A DNA stretch of 64,000 nucleotides, taken from NCBI GenBank assembly GCA_023935145.1, contig CM043698.1, positions 75,046,001 to 75,110,000 of the forward strand, in the 5' to 3' direction. The position numbers and the translations under genes are program-made. Below are positions 22,831 to 34,815 of the stretch, piece by piece. Every line of letters starts with the position of its first letter. The first letter of the stretch is position 1. Source of the DNA: Bretschneidera sinensis (taxonomy: Eukaryota; Streptophyta; Magnoliopsida; Brassicales; Akaniaceae). The notes beneath the pieces were generated by a model, which ran no database searches, was not told the DNA's origin, and saw only the letters and a program-made list of their open reading frames with translations.

Positions 22831-23680
22831 AACATGAAGAAATTTATACTTCTTAAATTAATTCAAATTAATATTATTTATACATAAAAATGTAAGAAAA
22901 TTAAAATATATCATTATTATTAGACTTACCAAAAATTTAATGCTCATTTTACTAAGTTTAAAAATTAAATTGCTAAATTAATTTTTTTATAATTTCATTT
23001 TAGTATATTACACTAGTTTAACATATGAAAATTAAAAAAAAATAAAATTATATTTCACTAAAATATTATGAATTGTCATTTAGTTAACTTGAAACAATTA
23101 TAAAATCTAATTTATTTATTTATTATTATATAATTAGAGTTTCCTAAAATTTAATGTAATATTGATCCTAATTAATTTTATTTTAATAAGCTTAGTAAAT
23201 TTTATTTAAAGAATATTAGGTTGAAAAAATTATATGTTACTTCTCGTCTTTTTGACAATTTAGACGCCTATAAGGTGATCTCTATTTTCTTTTACCAATC
23301 ACTTTTGCCACATTTTTGTAACTTCAACACTTATAACCTAATTGCTAAACAACCTAATTTCATTAACCCTCTTTAAGCACTTGATTTAGTTTGATTCTTA
23401 TAGAAGTAATATTATACTTGTTACTTTGCCAATCCCAAAGCAGGCTTTAAATGAGAAACATATTTATCATTGATGATTAAGAACAAAATAAAAAAAAATA
23501 CAATGAAATGGGAGGACGTAAGAGCACATACCTGAAGGAACAATCTCAAAAGGTTCTTGGTCTTACCCAAAATAAAACAAATTATAATTTCCTATATGTA
23601 GGTAAACCTGCTCTATCAAAATCAAAAGCTTGTTTGAAAGAAGTCGGCAACTCTGCAACATTTCAAAATAATTTGGAAAC
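22831..23680. other. AT-rich core of CACTA-2 without recognisable gene
   Basis: From 22,831 to about 23,230 the sequence is nearly all A/T. To about 23,680 it is still unassigned. A short reading frame at 23,508 has no motif and overlaps the LINE remnant on the other strand. Confidence 0.5.
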
Positions 23681-23684
23681 ACTG

Positions 23685-24645
23685 TGTGGAGGACCATACT
23701 TAGCTAAGCTATCTACTAAACCATTAGCCTCGCGGTAAACATGCTGCACACTCACACCCTAAGGGATCAAAAAGCTAATATCTCGAACAACGTACTCAAT
23801 TTCCCAAGGACAGGAGCAATTACCCAATAAACTCTGAACCAAAGCCTTAGAATTGCGCCTCGGTCAGTGTATTAGAGCACAACCAAACGCAAAAGAGAAG
23901 GGCAGCACCAAGTGTGGCCCAACTCAAAAAACACGTCCCCACTCGTACTCCCACTGTGCGAGACGGAGCAATTTGTGTTCAATTCAATTTGGGTCTCTTG
24001 AAGACCAACCCAACGAACCCATTTACCACGCCGAATTAGAGGAGAAGCAACTCTTAAGCCCACTGCATTTACACAAAGCATCCCATGGAAATTAAGGCTA
24101 GATTTTGGTGCAAAGGAATTATTTAAATCAAACAACCCCATTTGGGTCTTTGCAATAACCGAATCAGTCTCAAAATTAAGCCTTAAAAAATAACCTTATT
24201 CCTAACCCACCAGATAGCCCAACAACCCCAAAGGAGTGCACTAAACTTAATATAATCTAACTTGAAACTCATGCGAAGCCCAAGCCTTAAAAATCCTGAA
24301 ATGATGGGGGCTGGAATTTTTCTGCACAACTGAAAAAATTAGTGCAGCGTGATCAAAATATAATCTAACAGCATGAATTACCTTTAGAGGAAAAGCTGAA
24401 ATGAACTCGCTGTTAACAAGAACATGGTCCAATCTGCCCCAGCACCTTGACAAACTTTGGTGATCATTAGACCAAGTGAATTTACCCGGGTCTAAAAGAT
24501 TATTACTATCTATGAAAGAAGTGAACTCATGTGCAGCTTGAATATCAATAGGAACCCAACCACACTTTTTGTCCGGATGAGCTACAACATTAAAATCTCC
24601 CCCAGCAAACCATGGTGCATTACCATCTATGTAAGATTTTTTTTT
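23685..24645 (-). pseudogene. LINE (non-LTR) remnant: endonuclease joined to RNase H, reverse transcriptase missing
   Basis: Read on the minus strand from 24,645, it shows the apurinic endonuclease core: WFAGGDFNVV, then SRCWGRLDHVLV and FDHAALIF, matching the GGDFN, RLD and DH motifs of plant LINEs, up to about 24,255. The frame then meets a LLGYLVG segment and an RNase H-type domain (IELNTNCSVS near 23,990; HVYREANGLVDSLAKYG near 23,720). The whole reverse transcriptase, normally about 2 kb, is absent between them. Stops and shifts break the RNase H part. The ends of the remnant are not exactly placed, and no poly-A tail was recognised. Confidence 0.82.
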
Positions 24646-24769
24646 AGTACTTGAAAATGTATAAATGTTTTTTATGAAGTGCTATGATTTTATATTTGTT
24701 TGTTTAGTTCTAAAATTTTTTTCTAATCCTTCTCCATGATATGTTATTAATATGCTATTGAAAGTGTAT

Positions 24770-25850
24770 GTGCATGTATATATAGTATATATACAGACTA
24801 TATATACACACGGATGAAAAGTAATTTGTCATCATAAGAGACTTCTACTAAGTTCATTAACAAAATTATTTGGTTACTAAAGAAAATTTAATGAAAAATG
24901 AATAAAAGATGACACTATTTTTTCGTCATAGAAGGAACTGCAAAAGTTTTCGAGACGATAAACCTTTGCCATCAAATGGGAAACAAATATGACAATTTGT
25001 ATTTAATCACAAAAGACTTCAATAAGTCTTAGTGATGATTTATCTTTTGTCACCAAAAAAAAAAAATCTATTTGCAATAGTAACAAAAAGCATTCAACAT
25101 CACGTGATCTTTCGTCACAAAAAAAATTCAATAACTGCATTAAACATTTCGTCAGCAAAATCGACACGATCGTCGCTAATGTTTCTCACATAACCAATTA
25201 AATTAAGTTTTTAGTGACAAATTTAAGATATTTAATTCACAACTTTAACAGCTTTTGTGACAGACATAACATCACTAAAGGGCAAATCTTTTGTGGCGGT
25301 TATTGTTTCATCATATTTACTAAATTTAAGTCATATATGTAGTGACAATTTGTGATTATTAATGACAATTTTATTTATAGTGAAAAGATATTACGTCACA
25401 AAAATGTCCTCGTTTTGGTACGCGTAACAGTCATTCTCTATAGTAAAACATAGTTGTCTATTTAGTGACGCATTGATACCTTCAGCTACGACATTTTATT
25501 AGCTTTCATGACAAATTTTAGCGTCACTAATTAATTATTCTTTAGGTGATGCATAGCTTTTCGTCACATACAGTGAACCTTTATTGTATATTGAGTGTAA
25601 CGAAATTTCTCTAGTATTTGTGACACAATATTGCATCACAAAACATTTTTTCTTTGGTGACAGTAATCAATTTTGTCATCTATACCTAACAATTAGTGAC
25701 GAAAATTTTGAACCATCACAAATACTTTTAGTGACGGAGATATGCCGATGATCCTCGTGACAAATTATTTTCGTTACTCAAATGCTCTCGTGACAAAATT
25801 ACTATTTTTTTGTGACGTTTTAGTGCGTCATTAAAAACCTATTTTGTTAT
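24770..25850. repeat. Right subterminal repeats of CACTA-2
   Basis: The same GTGAC/GTCAC-type phrases as in the left arm (TTAGTGACGCATTG, TTTTGTGACGTTTTAG, CATCACAAATAC) continue to within about 20 bases of the right end. A near-perfect TGTATATATA-G-TATATATACA inverted repeat lies near 24,775. Confidence 0.8.
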
Positions 25851-25857
25851 AGTGATT

Positions 25858-27169
25858 GTTCAGGATTAATAAAGAATTTGATTAGATGGCAATGTAGTGG
25901 GTCTTAAGTATGTTGTCCTTATAAAGTGAAATTAAGTGCTTCTTAAGTATGAAGAAGGCTAATGAGAAATGAGATTGCAATAAAAGTAAAAAACTTGAAT
26001 ATAGGATAGTGATCGAGACAATTACTCTTTGGCTTTTATTTTAAGGGAATTCAATATAACCGAGACCCCATTTAGTGTGGCGGCTAGACAGTGATAATTA
26101 CATTACTCTTACGAAAAGAAAAGTTAAATAAAGGAGAGTTTAAACTCACGATTGGAAACAATGATGAGGTGAATATAAAATTCGTAGGAGTAACTAGTTT
26201 AAATTTAGTTTCTAGATTTAAAATGCTATCAGGACACTTTATATACGATCCTAGTGCAAAACTCGTTTTCCGTACTAAGGTTTTGGAAAAAATTGGCTAC
26301 ACTTTTGATGATAAAGATTAAGATAAATTATCTTTTGATTTGGAAGCTATTAGCCACTTGACCTTGTCCTATAGATTGTATAGATTGTGTGTTGAGCTCC
26401 AAATAAAGTCTATAAAACCTTATATAAAGTTGAAGTATTGCCAAAACATCCCTAACTAAGAAAATATTTCATGTTGTGGCATAAATGCTTTGGTCACAAT
26501 TTTAGGGAGAGAGTAAAAAGGGTGATAAAGGAATATATCTGATCTACTCTTTACTAGACATGTGTTGACTTGTTTAGGAATAAATTAATCAAGATAAAGA
26601 AAATTGTGCATGTCGTAAATCTGATCATTTAGAAGTCATCCAAGCTTATTTTCAACATACATTGGCCAACTAAATTGTGTAAGTGTAAACAATTGTATCA
26701 TTCATTGGTGACTGATGCTGTTGTGGATACATGTTCTCAATTAAGAAAAGTCTTATTTTCTTGACAAGTTCAAGGATTTTGGGACTGCAGTTGAGAAACA
26801 ATTGGCACATGTCATTAAGAATGATTGAGTCTGATCAGTAAAGTGAGTATTTTTGCAAACATGAAGTTTCAGGACAATTTAAAGGTCTGTTTGCTAGATA
26901 CTTAAAGGAAATAGTGAGCCGTACATTATATTAGACAGTCGTGAACATAGAAGTGTGGCCAAAAGGTGAAATTGCACATTTGAGGGTTTAGAAGAAGCAT
27001 TCCAATATTAGATTATCTCTGGGTTGAGGTCAATACTATGATTCAGTCAGTCCTCAATAAAGTACCCAGTAAACTTGTATTCTAAAGATCTTTTGAATTA
27101 AGGACTAGATGGAAATCTCAACATTGATAGTCTTTGTATAATTTAAGGAATATTTTCCAGAAATACACC

Positions 27170-27200
<31 letters not shown>

Positions 27201-29759
27201 AATAGAGGTAAACTGGATTTAAGATCTTTTTTTGCTTCCTCGTAAGGTACTCAGATCATTCTAAGACATAAGTTTCATAGTCATAACTAAAAATATTAGA
27301 ATTGTAGAATAAAAACTAGCTAAGTTTATGGTGTTGATCTAGCTGAAAATTTAGTTATTTTCATATCATTAAGGATAGTGAAGATATTTCTATAGATTTT
27401 TTCTCTACCTATAAAGATGAAAATATTGGTTCTTACACTTATAGTGTGACCTATAGAGAAACATAAGCTAGTTGCTCAACTAGATCCTATTATGACTCTT
27501 TAACAACACGGTGTAGTTGTGTGTGGTACCAGTTATGATCCACTAGGAAGAGAAGATCTACCAATATTTTGATCTATATGATCTATTCAGATGAGTGACT
27601 ATATTGTTGGCTATGTGGTAGTTCACTTAGTGACTTATTAGAAGTTGTTTATAGTTTTCAGTTAGATTTGTGGTGAGAAGCGATGAGAGATAAGTTGCAT
27701 TCAATGAGACTCAATTTTGTTAGAATATTTTGATGTATTATAGAATATTTTGATGGTTGTAAGAATAAGAAGGATATCAAAGGATTAAAAGTTTCCTAAA
27801 TGGTTCACTCGGAGATAAAGGATTGTTTACAGCGAAATTTTTTCTAAAGTAGCTCATCAAGTTTTAGAGCTACATCAGATAGAAATGAAAAATGCTTTCT
27901 TGTATGGATTTATATGGAAGTTTATATGGTACAACCTAAAGAATTTAAGAAAGATGGTGAAAACCATTGAATATATAGGCATACAAAAGTCTATATAAGA
28001 GTTTAAAGCAAGTTCTTAGATAGCAGTATCTAAAATTTGATGATATAGTGACTTTATAAAGCTTAGTTGAGAATAAATTTAAAATCACTAAATATATGTC
28101 AAGGTCGGATCATGATCCTCTCCATTTGAAAATTGAAATGGAGTCAAGTTTATAGTGATATTGAATGCCACATCATAAAATGAATAATATTTGAATTCAA
28201 ATTTGTAATGTGGTATTTAATCTCATCATGAACTTGACATCCATTTCAATTCTTAAATGGAGAGGATCGTGGTCATGTCAAGGTCAGTGGGAGCAAATTT
28301 ATTTTCCTTATCTTTAATGAGGATGAAATCTTGCTTGTTGGTGATATCTTATAACTGTTGCATGAAGTTAAGCAACTAATGTCTAGGCATTTTGACATAA
28401 ATGATCTTGAAAAGACACATGTTCTTCTTAGAATTGAAATCCACAAAGAAAGACCTTGTTTCTAGGAGAGACTTTCTTAGAGGACATACATTGACTGTGT
28501 TCTAGAAAGGTTTAGTATGCAAGATTGAAAACTTGGAATGCAGTGTTCTTAAAGTGAAACTTAGAAAGAATCTATAAGAAAAGTACCTGAAGAGGTCACA
28601 TGATTTCAAACTTGTGTACAAAAGGTTCTAGAAAATCTTACCATTTGTCGGAATAAAATGGGTTTTCATAATATTATATGGTTATGATTACAAGACGTGC
28701 TAATTTAGGGAAGTGTTAGATATACACTTGTTATTTCTTCTGTCATGTAAGCTAAGGTTGTGGAATGCTTTGGGCCACCACACAAGCTCCTTGATTGAAG
28801 AATTGAGTTGCTAAGTAATTCATGATAATCTCTATTGCTAGGCCCATACGATTGTATTGTGATAATAATTGTTCTCTAAGAATAATAAAAGACATCATAA
28901 GGTCTAAGCATATGGAAATAAAGTGATTAACAATTAAGGAAATTAATAAAGTGGGGTGACATTACAGAAGAATAATAGAATAGATAATTTGGTTGTTAAT
29001 GCTCTAACCAAAGGTATTTTCCCTAATGCATTAAAGCATATGCTTAAAGTATGGGCTTAAGGTATCTTTGGATATACTTGGCTAGTGGGAGGAATTGCAT
29101 TTATGCTATCCATTAACATTATTCTTTGCATATTTTGGTGATGTATTCAAGATTATTATATTAATGATGATCATCATTTGCTATTCAATTTTGTACAGAT
29201 TGATATCACTAATATTATGCATGTGGGTGCATTATATGTTATGACATGTCATATATATGTTTGAAGTCTTAAGATATGTGTAAGTTTTAAGCGTAAAGAC
29301 TTGGGGCATTCTTTTAAAGTTAAAGCCTTGTGTGCATGTAGACACATAAAGGTTATCTTGATATGTTGAGTTTCTAATGAAGCATACGGGTTCGTTATTA
29401 AGACCATAACGATTTTCTCTAAATGTGTTTGTGCTATTTTAATGAAGAGAAAATAATGGCAAACAAGTAAAATGAGTATATTTAGATTACATAAGGATGT
29501 TAATTTTCTTGCTACATTACCACACTAAATCCATGTTGATAGAGTTGATTGTTATGTCGTTGAATGATGCAATTATTGCCATGATTCAGGGTTAAAGGCT
29601 TTATTGGACTAGATTGACACTTGGAGTAGTCTTTAGAACAATTTGTTTTAAAAAGTTTGCACACATAAAGTTTATAGTTATCTTAGCTAGAGAGTCATTT
29701 TAAAATAATAAATTTATTTTTCAAAACTAACCACAACTAATGTCTCTCAAGTGAGAGAA
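25858..29759 (+). pseudogene. pol: Heavily decayed Ty1/copia internal region
   Basis: Scattered copia motifs appear in the right order but in all three frames. They are a GAG-pre-integrase remnant (FMLWHKCFGHNFRERVKR, about 26,467), an integrase-like MIQSVLNKVPSKLVF (about 27,035), RT starts (EAMRDKLHSM near 27,680; GCKNKKDIKG near 27,758), a FDINDLEKTHVLLRIEIHKER stretch (about 28,395), RTYIDCVLERFSMQD and the RNase H end NALTKGIFPNALKHMLK (about 29,000). Stops are too many to count usefully. No 5' LTR or gag is visible to the right of CACTA-2. A MITE (28,106-28,274) interrupts the RT. It is among the oldest elements here. Confidence 0.75.
28106..28274. mobile_element. 169-bp fold-back MITE inside the decayed copia RT
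   Basis: The two halves are nearly perfect inverted copies. The left arm contains GATCCTCTCCATTTGAAAAT and the right arm its complement with few changes, and the centre (around ATTTGAATTCAAATT, 28,183-28,197) is itself palindromic. ATGTCAAGGTC is repeated exactly at 28,095-28,105 and 28,275-28,285, an 11-base target duplication. Removing the element restores the copia phrase GTCAAGGTCAGTGGGAGC. The duplication length suggests a Mutator-like family, by inference. Confidence 0.88.
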
Positions 29760-30102
29760 TGTTAGAATTTTCCTATAAGGTAGGCTTCCATTAATTATGG
29801 ATTTTGGGTTTTGTTAAAACTAGCTAAGTAATTGTTCTAATAGTGAGAGTGAGATTTCATATAAGGTTATCTATTAATTAGACCTAAGATCTGTGTGTTA
29901 AGTGTGGATTGGCTAGTGTGGGCTATAGTAACCTATTAGGGTTTTGATGAGAAGCCCATTGGGATACTATATAAAGGTTTATGTCTAGGTCTCTACCTCC
30001 TGTTCCAAACAATAAATATACAATACTTCTGTCTCATCGAGCAGGCCAGTTAACAAGGGAAAAAAAGAAGGAAAAGATCTAGTCGATTTCTTTCCACTAA
30101 CA
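29760..30102 (+). repeat. Probable 3' LTR of the decayed copia element
   Basis: The purine-rich AAGTGAGAGAA directly precedes TGTTAGAATTTTCC. ACTATATAAAGG, a good TATA box, lies at about 29,968 and is followed by a pyrimidine-rich CTCTACCTCC. The end was placed at ...CACTAACA and is not confirmed, because the partner LTR is missing. Confidence 0.5.
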
Positions 30103-30460
30103 GTTTCAAGTAAGACGTTCTTGATCGTGTGACTTCATAGTGGTCAGTTTAATTCTGCTGCGCAATCATCATGGAGTCCAAATTAGGTGCACCTTAAGGT
30201 TGTCAATTAATAATGTTCATTACAATCCTAATATGGTTGATTCTTGGTTAGATTGTTTTATGACAATTCTTATAGGGTCCTCAATCAACAAACATACAAT
30301 ACTTTTTTCTCAACTCTCATTTTTTTAAAGCCCTTTTAATTTGACAATTCATTAGAGTTTAAATTATACTTTCTTTTCAAATCATCTTCAAATAGAGGTG
30401 GAGGGAGATGCAACTAGTGCTGCTAGTCATTAAACTCACAATAAGTTAGTGTGACAAGAA

Positions 30461-30576
30461 ATTGCCTGTCCTTTACGCTTTGGTGCAGTGGCTGGACACC
30501 TCCCTGCACTTGTGCCAAGATAAAGTGGTTCGAATACCCTGACCCTTTGTGATATAACTAATCTAATAAAAAAAAT
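30461..30576 (+). mobile_element. tRNA-derived SINE
   Basis: It has an internal RNA polymerase III promoter: an A box TGGTGCAGTGG at 30,481-30,491 and a B box GGTTCGAATAC at 30,527-30,537, with tRNA-like spacing. The 3' end runs into AATAAAAAAAAT. CAAGAA occurs at both borders (30,455-30,460 and 30,577-30,582), a plausible short target duplication. It is about 116 bp and has no coding capacity. The family is not identified. Confidence 0.65.
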
Positions 30577-30632
30577 CAAGAATGTCTCGTTTATGTGTGT
30601 TGGTCGATCCATATGTAAAAGAGAATGTTGGG

Positions 30633-30748
30633 CTCAACTTGTGAAATCCACACCCACTATGGGTTAGAGTTGAGAATATTATGTTGTGGGTTGAACTAGG
30701 GTAAACTTCTAATCCAACCTAGTCTAATTTGTGCACACCAATAAGTGT
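30633..30748 (+). repeat. Tandem segmental duplication, copy 1 left part (split by Copia-C)
   Basis: Matches 41,097-41,210 (GGTTAGAGTTGAGAATAT versus GGTTAAGATTGAGAATAT, then AATTTGTGCACA in both). The remainder of copy 1 resumes at 38,872 on the far side of Copia-C. The two parts together equal one uninterrupted unit at 41,097-41,745. Confidence 0.8.
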
Positions 30749-31164
30749 TGTAGGAAATAAGGGCCGGGTTAGGCACCCATGATGAGCGACCCGACCCGCT
30801 CGTTTAACTTTGAATGAAGAGGCATGTATGAAACCATGTGACTCTTGGTTTAAACCAAGCAACTCTTGGTTAATTTCAACTACCCTTAACTACCATTTTA
30901 TTGGAAGTATATATATGTGGAATGACGTAAAAGGAAAGGCTGTTGGAAAATTCATTCTAAAGAGAGAAAGTCCATCTTCTTCCTTTAGAGATAACAACAG
31001 GTTCTTGGATGGTGAAAACAAGTGTGTTTTCCAATTCTGTGATTATACACACAACCTCCGGCGAGATTGAAGATAGAAGGCACGGAGAGGAGTCCAAGAT
31101 AGTAGAATACTTTGGATTGAATCAGTAAGTACATGTTAATCCGCTGCGTAACACTCTTTTAACA
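30749..31164 (+). repeat. 5' LTR of Copia-C
   Basis: Starts TGTAGGAAATAAG and ends CACTCTTTTAACA. AGTATATATATGTGG is a plausible TATA region. It lacks a stretch of about 16 bases that the 3' LTR has after CATTCTA. Confidence 0.88.
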
Positions 31165-31165
31165 T

Positions 31166-31177
31166 TGGTATCAGAGC
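31166..31177 (+). promoter_or_regulatory. Primer-binding site of Copia-C
   Basis: TGGTATCAGAGC, one base after the 5' LTR. It is identical to the Copia-1 primer site and complementary to initiator tRNA-Met. Confidence 0.95.
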
Positions 31178-33889
31178 CATATATGTTAGTTTTCGTGATT
31201 CTTTAAAGTCTTAGTACGTTTCTGTGCTTTATATTTTATTAAGAAAAAGAAAAATAAGACTTATATGAAGAATTGCTAGAGAAAACTGTTTTTCTATTAT
31301 CATCGAGAGTCATTTGTTTAGTCTTTGAATAAGGAAGAGAAAGACACCAAACGGTGAAAAATGATTATAGGCATTGGCGTGATGTTTTTATAATACTGTT
31401 TTAAAAAATAAAAATGATAAAAAATAATGTGAATCGTTGCATGGCACTGCCTCACTAAAGTTAATGCCACTATGTTTGGCACTGGTGGTATCATCATTGA
31501 AATTTGGTTCAGTTATGGGTGTATCGCTATTTACAACAAATGAGGAATCGTTGGAACTATGTGGAGTTGTCAGTGTCAACAACAATTGTTTATTTGTTTT
31601 AAATCTAAATCTTGTCCAACTTGTTTCACAAACACGAATTATCTTTTTAAGTCCATCTACTGTTTTCTTTTAGCTAAGTGCATTCTTTTAATTAAGATAA
31701 ATAAAAATGGTTTAATCCATTTTTTTTTGGACAAAAGAGCTCGCGTTTATATTCTTTGGGTTGATTTTATGCATTGAATTGCTTAGAAATACATGTTTTA
31801 GAAAAAAAAAACCTGAAATATAAAGGTTAAAAATTGAAAATGGCAACTTCTTAGTTTCTTGGAAATAAACCACGAAATTTCATATGTGAGTAAAGTATAA
31901 ATAAATGATGAAATCTAAAAATTCTCGTGGCTTAACACTCATTGCGGAGACAGAAAATAATTAAATTTTTTGAAGGTTTAAATGGCTGAAAAAAATGGAA
32001 TCTTATCCATTTGTTATTAAAATGCTGTGATTTTCTAGGATTATATAGTATATATGATATTTATGAAATCTGGAAAATATGGCATGAAAACTCTCAAAGA
32101 TTAGATGGAAAAAAATAAATAAAATAGTTCGTAAACCTGAAATTTTATAAAATTCTCATAAATTGTACATTTAGATTCATGACACAAGACTTATATTATT
32201 AGAAAGATAATTTAATAAGGTTTCCAATAGTATATTGCACGCATTTTTTGGATATATGTATAGTAGGCCTTTTTTTAAAAAAAAAATAAAATTCGGGCAA
32301 AATGGAAAATTTGGAGGTTGAAGATGACCTCTAGACTAGAAAGCCCCTCACGCGCCAATGGAGAGTGCTTATACTCTCTCACTTTTTCGGTGGCCGAAAC
32401 CCTAAACCGAAAAAACCACCATGATCCTCGCCTTGAGACGAAGCGACCGCTACAGGTCTGATCACTGTCACACATCGGGAAGGTGGTGCGTGGAGTGCAC
32501 GCATTGCATCTGCCTGTCTTCATTTTCTAGGCATGTCATAAACAATCTCCACTATCCAAACCACCACTGGCGCGTGGCGGCGACTAGCAGCTGATCTGGC
32601 GACACGAAAAATTTCATTTTGATAAGAATTTTTTTCTTCTGATTTTTCTATAATAATTTTAGAAATTATTTTTTCTTGGATTTTTTAATATTAATTTTTT
32701 TATTAAAAAAAGTAATTAAATAATTTTTTTTTTAAAATTATGAAATTAAAATTTGTGCATAATTTAAGCGCGACAAACTTGTTTTTTTAGCATAATTTTT
32801 TTAATGGGGTTAGTATACAATGGGAGAGTTAAAATTGAATTCATTCAAAAATTATGTGCACATATATTTGTTGTAATCTGAATAAATTCAATAATTGATT
32901 GGGTATAAATTTAACGGACTAACATATGTTAATTACTCTAGAATGTAGTAAAAATATCTCTTTTATTAGAGTTTCTTAATTATAAAAGGATCTAGAACCT
33001 ATAATAAATAAGCATACAGATGTAGTGGCATAGAAGTGAGATAAAGTTATAGTTGAAGATCTCACTGTTTCTAAATGTCTTATGGCTCGAGTCCTTTCGG
33101 ATGATGAATAGGAAACTGTGAAGACTACTCTGAGGCACGATCAAAGTTTTCTAAAGTCACCAGTGAGTTTGAATTGGCAGAAGAGCATCGTATTCTTTTA
33201 GGAATTAGGCATACTGTTATATTACCACAGTATTCCAAATCTCCGTAGTGCAAGACATTTCAGTTTTTTGGTAGGAAAAAGGAAACATGGATAATTAAGA
33301 TAGAAGAACGAGTAATATATGAGAAAATAAGCTTATTTGGTAATACAAATTACTTGGTAATATAAATGTTCAACATTTGACCAAGAAATTACCTATTACA
33401 ATCTTTTCTAATGAGAAAAAGAAAGAAAAAGTGTAAACTGTAAGCTTGTGATATGTAAATAATTGTATGATCATGCATTAGGAATCTAATTTAATGAAGT
33501 GAAACTTAGGTTTTTCTTCTATACATATATTTTTTTTGACATGGTGAATGAAATAAAGTGCTTTCATTCTAGAATGATTTATTATGTTCATGATCATGAA
33601 TTATGAATGTTATATAATTTATTTAATATACATGAACTGAGTGGGATTTCTAGGTTGGTAGAGTAGAGATGAATTCTCACCCAGGACTTAATTTTTGTGC
33701 TAATTGAAGTAAATTTATGATTATTAAACTTTTGTACATGGGAGATGATTGTGAGCATAGTGAACTTTCGATTCCATGTTATAAGTAAAATTATCATCGA
33801 ATTAGCTGCAAAATGAATGTGTGTGAATAAGGTTATAAGTGTGCTAGTATTTTGATTAGTGATATGTCTCTATGTAGTTATTTAGACTA
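31178..33889 (+). other. Long leader region of Copia-C, no gene recognised
   Basis: About 2.7 kb between primer site and gag, unusually long for copia. The stretch 32,330-32,610 is much richer in G/C than its surroundings and could be foreign. The short reading frames on either strand show no retroelement motif. From about 33,000 to 33,450 fragments such as GGTTCTAAAG-like and KS-rich phrases could be remnants of another element, but I cannot name them. Confidence 0.45.
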
Positions 33890-34815
33890 TGGCTTCGAAT
33901 CCTAAGACTGTAAAGGTTGAGTTGAATGAGGATGAAAAACTGAATGGTGAAAATCTTAAAGTTTGGCACCAAAAGATTTAGTGCATCCTTGAAGCACTAG
34001 CTGTTAATGAAGTTGTCAATTATACTATGAGTGAACCTGAGCAAGGAACTTATGCTCAAAGTGATAGAGATCATGAAGCTTATGAATCATGGGAAAAGAA
34101 TGATAGCATTGCTCACATGATGATGTTGAGTAATATGCAAGATAATTTCGCATATGAGCATGTGAAGTATGACATCGCTTGAGAAATCTTGGTTGCCTTG
34201 AAAAAGAAATATGGGGGTTTCTTTGCCGAATTGATGTGTCTCATTGAAAAATTTTGCACTGATTAGAAGTGCTTAGATCATTCAATGAGGCAACACCTTG
34301 TTGAGATGTTAAACATGATAAAGGTAATTAAAGCTGAAGGTTACCCCTTGACTGATGAACAAGAGGTTCATGTAGTAATTTAGTCTCTGCCTAAAGAATG
34401 TGAGCATATGAAAGCTGAGTTGATGCATAATGAGAAATTTAAAAGTTTTGATGGCATTGTGCATCATCTGGAACTTGAAAATGAGCACTTTGAGGCTTGT
34501 AGATATTCAGGTCAAGCTTATGTTATTGAATCCAACTTGCGTAAGCCTTGGGCCTGAAGTATGAGAAAAGTAAAGAGATTGTTCTGGAACCCAAGAAGAC
34601 CAAGAAGTGCAAAAGGGGTAAGCACAGTGGTAAGAAGGACAAGACCAAAATGAGCTGCTACAAATGTGGTGAGCTGGGTCACTTCGCTCATGATTGCACT
34701 GAGCCGAAGAAGGTATTACCTTACTTTATTTCTTTGGTTAATTCTTATATTTCTAGTTATGTGTTGCTTACTAAATCTCATCCTTTGTGGATTATAGACT
34801 CAAGAGGGGCATGAT
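33890..34815 (+). pseudogene. gag: Copia-C gag and start of protease (broken)
   Basis: ATG at 33,890 opens MASNPKTVKVELNEDEKLNGENLKVWHQKI, a copia gag start. Stops occur near 33,980, 34,181, 34,265 and 34,382, and a frame change before 34,548. The nucleocapsid CYKCGELGHFAHDC (about 34,656-34,700) keeps all CCHC residues and follows a Lys-rich stretch. The protease start HPLWIIDSRGA (about 34,780) has an Arg inserted or substituted in the expected D-S-G, and a stop follows. Confidence 0.85.

Larger units (their letters stand above)
21342..25854. mobile_element. CACTA-2: non-autonomous CACTA element carrying a LINE fragment
   Basis: The left end CATTACAACAAAA and the complement of the right end, CACTATAACAAAA, form a 13-base inverted terminus with two transitions. 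ATT is duplicated exactly on both sides (21,339-21,341 and 25,855-25,857). Both flanks of the element carry many GTGACG/GTGACA and TCACAA/TCACCA units, as expected of subterminal repeats. No transposase motif is present in the 4,513 bp, so movement would need a protein supplied in trans. The core holds AT-rich DNA and a minus-strand LINE remnant. Confidence 0.88.

Noticed and set aside
23508..24095. Plus-strand frames over the LINE remnant
   Set aside because: They are the antisense of the RNase H domain, whose motifs read clearly on the minus strand.
32275..32523. Minus-strand frame in the GC-richer patch of the Copia-C leader
   Set aside because: No domain or codon pattern; the patch may be foreign DNA, but I cannot support a gene.
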